A DNA stretch of 8,093 bases from an uncultured Eubacteriales bacterium (GTDB taxonomy: Bacteria; Bacillota; Clostridia; Lachnospirales; Lachnospiraceae). The position numbers were made by a program, and so were the translations under genes. The DNA lies in NCBI GenBank assembly GCA_900313855.1, contig OMSZ01000229.1:1-8093 (forward strand), in the 5' to 3' direction. The notes beneath the pieces are model-generated. The model did not search any database. It saw nothing but the letters and a program-made list of their open reading frames with translations, and was not told the DNA's origin. Shown piece by piece: positions 6,523 through 8,093 of this stretch. The stretch's first letter is position 1; each line of letters opens with the position of its first letter.

Positions 6523-6625
6523 TGATTTATCTATTGCTCAGATAATGGCGGATTTATTCATGGCAAAATCAGCTATTGAAGAAGCGGAAAGACTTAGTCC
6601 GCCTAAAGCATTAGAAAGACATTGA
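6509..6625 (+). CDS. Small 38-residue ORF overlapping the nucleotidyltransferase
   Basis: An ATG at 6509 opens a 38-residue frame ending with TGA at 6623-6625 and overlapping the nucleotidyltransferase 3' end by 14 bases. AGAGGTGA at 6493-6500 gives a good ribosome binding site about 8 bases upstream. The peptide (MQGSNDLSIAQIMADLFMAK, then SAIEEAERLSPP and a basic tail) looks like one amphipathic helix, with no signal peptide or membrane segment. The next gene's ATG is only 15 bases after its stop, so the arrangement suggests translational coupling. Position immediately after an MNT gene is where a HEPN toxin gene usually sits, and a first-helix remnant of such a protein is one possibility; a genuine microprotein is another. 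I cannot assign a function. Confidence 0.5.
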   Translation: MQGSNDLSIAQIMADLFMAKSAIEEAERLSPPKALERH

Positions 6626-6640
6626 TAAGAGGTGTTTTCA

Positions 6641-7639
6641 ATGAAAAAGGTCACGTATGAACAATTGGTGTCTGGAAAGAAATTCTCCAACTATACGGAA
6701 GAAGCCGGATATATATTTTCATTGATAGATAGTGGCAGAATAAAGCCTGTATTGAGTTCGTCGAAGAATGGAAAAAAACCGGCGTTATATACGAAATACT
6801 GGCTTATTGAAGAGAAAAAGGATTATTCAAAGCTTATTAATGAATTGCGTAATGCAATCTCACCTATGATAAATATTGATTTCTATCTCAATCATCCTGA
6901 TATTTACGAGAAAGAACGTGAATATGTAATTGATTTAAGTGATTATGTTGAAAATCATAAAGAAGCTCTTAATTATCAAATGTCTGAGAATGAACGGAGT
7001 TTTGCAATATGGAATAAGGAAAAATTCCTTTCAGGAAAATCTTATGATGGAGTATCATCAGGAGATGTACTTAAGCATTGTGGTATTGATAAGGACAGCC
7101 TTTCAGTCTTTCGGACTGCCGAGCCATTAGCATATTATTCATTCAGCAAGGATGTTCCGCAAAACATTCTGATTCTTGAGAACCTTGATCCGTTTTATAG
7201 CGTGAGAAAGAAAATGCTTGGCGGAAATAATGATATTTGCGGAGTATCAGTAGGAACATTGATATATGGCGGAGGAAAAAGAGTTGTTAAATCATTCGAG
7301 GATTTTGAGATTTCTTCCGAACCGTATATGACGGATGAGAGAAATCATTTATTGTATGCCGGAGATCTGGACTATGAAGGAATAGGAATATATGAAAGCC
7401 TTATGATGCGAATGAATAAAATATTGAATAATGATTGCGCTATCTGTCTTGAATTGTATAATAGAATGATTGATAAGGTTGAGGATATTTCAAAGCTCCC
7501 ACACATGAAAGAACAGAAGATTACAGATATTACTTCTTTTACGGAAGCGTTTACTGTTGAAAGAAAGAATAAAATAATTGAGATTCTTAATTGTGGAAGA
7601 TATATTCCACAAGAAATAATAAGTGCTGCTGATTATTAA
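6641..7639 (+). CDS. jetD: Wadjet-type JetD-like protein with Toprim domain
   Basis: A 332-residue protein starting at ATG 6641; AAGAGG at 6627-6632 is 8 bases upstream, favouring this over a GTG at 6632 that lies at the end of that site. The N-terminal half (about 1-165) is charged and helical, in the place of the JetD arm/winged-helix region. The C-terminal half carries a Toprim pattern: Glu180-Asn181 in ILILENLDPF, a glycine turn IYGGGKRV (209-216), and YAGDLDYEGIGIYESL with Asp242 and Asp244. This matches the DUF2220 part of JetD, the topoisomerase VI-like nuclease subunit of Wadjet, which cleaves closed circular plasmid DNA after the SMC-like motor has extruded it. Length is a little short for JetD. 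The next gene looks like JetA, which supports the call. Which Wadjet subtype this is cannot be settled without the remaining genes. Confidence 0.78.
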   Translation: MKKVTYEQLVSGKKFSNYTEEAGYIFSLIDSGRIKPVLSSSKNGKKPALYTKYWLIEEKKDYSKLINELRNAISPMINIDFYLNHPDIYEKEREYVIDLSDYVENHKEALNYQMSENERSFAIWNKEKFLSGKSYDGVSSGDVLKHCGIDKDSLSVFRTAEPLAYYSFSKDVPQNILILENLDPFYSVRKKMLGGNNDICGVSVGTLIYGGGKRVVKSFEDFEISSEPYMTDERNHLLYAGDLDYEGIGIYESLMMRMNKILNNDCAICLELYNRMIDKVEDISKLPHMKEQKITDITSFTEAFTVERKNKIIEILNCGRYIPQEIISAADY

Positions 7640-7698
7640 AATTGCTCATACAATTCAATAATCACTGTAGATAATTAGTATTTTCAAAGGAGAATGAA

Positions 7699-8093
7699 GT
7701 GAGATACGATTTTTTGAAGGATTTTCCAAAGAGAATGAAAAATGTCGGATTATATGCGACACTAATTCAGAATATAGTGGATAAGACCAGCTTTAATAAA
7801 TATTTCTTTATTAAGAATGATGAGCGGATCAACATAGTATTCTCAGTTCTTCTCTTTATTATGGAAAAATCCTTAATGGATGATGTATGTACACTTGATG
7901 ATGTTGCAGTATTTATTGATGAAATTAATTCAGCTGATTATGAGAAACCGTTAGTCTATGACGATTGCAGGGATTTTGCTGATTTTATAGTTAATACTGT
8001 GCTGTCAAATGATGGCAGAATAATGAGTTTTGATGGCTATGATTATGAGCAGAAGGCATACCATATAATGAATATACGTTATATTATGAACAA
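7699..8093 (+). CDS. jetA: Probable JetA-like Wadjet kleisin subunit, 5' part (cut by window edge)
   Basis: A frame opening with GTG at 7699 stays open for 131 codons to the window end. AAAGGAG at 7686-7692 lies 6 bases before the GTG; a closer ATG at 7694 hits a stop after two codons, so GTG is the start. The peptide begins MRYDFLKDFPKRMKNVGLYA and continues with predicted helices and acidic segments (TLDDVAVFIDEIN, YDDCRDFADFIVNTVL), ending in a strand-loop region DGRIMSFDGYDYEQKAYH that suits a winged helix. This pattern, a start in F..FP followed by a small helical domain, recalls the N-terminus of JetA/DUF5716-type proteins, which act as the kleisin in Wadjet. Identity is inferred from this resemblance and from the adjacent JetD-like gene, 59 bases upstream. 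The remainder, and any JetB and JetC, lie outside the window. Confidence 0.55.
   Translation, partial: MRYDFLKDFPKRMKNVGLYATLIQNIVDKTSFNKYFFIKNDERINIVFSVLLFIMEKSLMDDVCTLDDVAVFIDEINSADYEKPLVYDDCRDFADFIVNTVLSNDGRIMSFDGYDYEQKAYHIMNIRYIMN

Noticed and set aside
1..8093. CRISPR arrays, tRNA or rRNA genes, insertion sequences and integrases
   Set aside because: No regularly spaced repeats, no cloverleaf or rRNA-like segments, and no transposase or integrase motifs were seen on either strand.

Overview
The window looks like a chromosomal stretch from a low-to-moderate GC Gram-positive anaerobe, most likely class Clostridia and possibly Lachnospiraceae. This rests on strong purine-rich ribosome binding sites before most genes, a VanRS-like two-component operon, an AAA-like/PD-(D/E)XK protein of a style I associate with gut Lachnospiraceae, and moderately AT-rich codon use. 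The taxonomic call is an inference; no rRNA or marker gene is present.

Layout. (a) 1-361 is a rearrangement scar: the 3' part of an XRE helix-turn-helix gene on the minus strand abuts, head to head, the 5' part of an ABC-transporter ATPase gene on the plus strand. Both are broken. (b) 388-1038 is a Nudix hydrolase of the ADP-ribose pyrophosphatase type, with an Asn/Ser/Asp-rich insertion inside its Nudix box. (c) 4302-1113 on the minus strand is a three-gene signalling operon: OmpR/PhoB-type response regulator, HAMP-containing membrane histidine kinase, and a membrane-anchored extracytoplasmic protein of unknown family. An array of about 11-bp direct repeats sits just upstream of the regulator's -10 box and may be its autoregulatory site. 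(d) 4538 to the right edge on the plus strand is a co-directional, tightly spaced set of five genes: an AAA-like ATPase fused to a PD-(D/E)XK nuclease domain, an MNT-type nucleotidyltransferase with a 15-A homopolymer in its coding sequence, a 38-residue overlapping ORF, a Toprim-containing JetD-like protein, and the start of a probable JetA-like protein cut by the window edge.

How the parts work together. The regulator-kinase pair should sense an envelope signal and alter transcription, probably including its own operon, with the third protein possibly adjusting the sensor. The right-hand block reads as a defence island: JetD/JetA belong to Wadjet, the SMC-like plasmid-defence system in which JetD is the Toprim nuclease and JetA the kleisin-like subunit. 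JetB and JetC would be expected beyond base 8093. The ATPase-nuclease and the nucleotidyltransferase lie immediately upstream in the same direction and could be separate defence modules or part of a larger composite operon. That grouping is the most interesting hypothesis here and is unproven.
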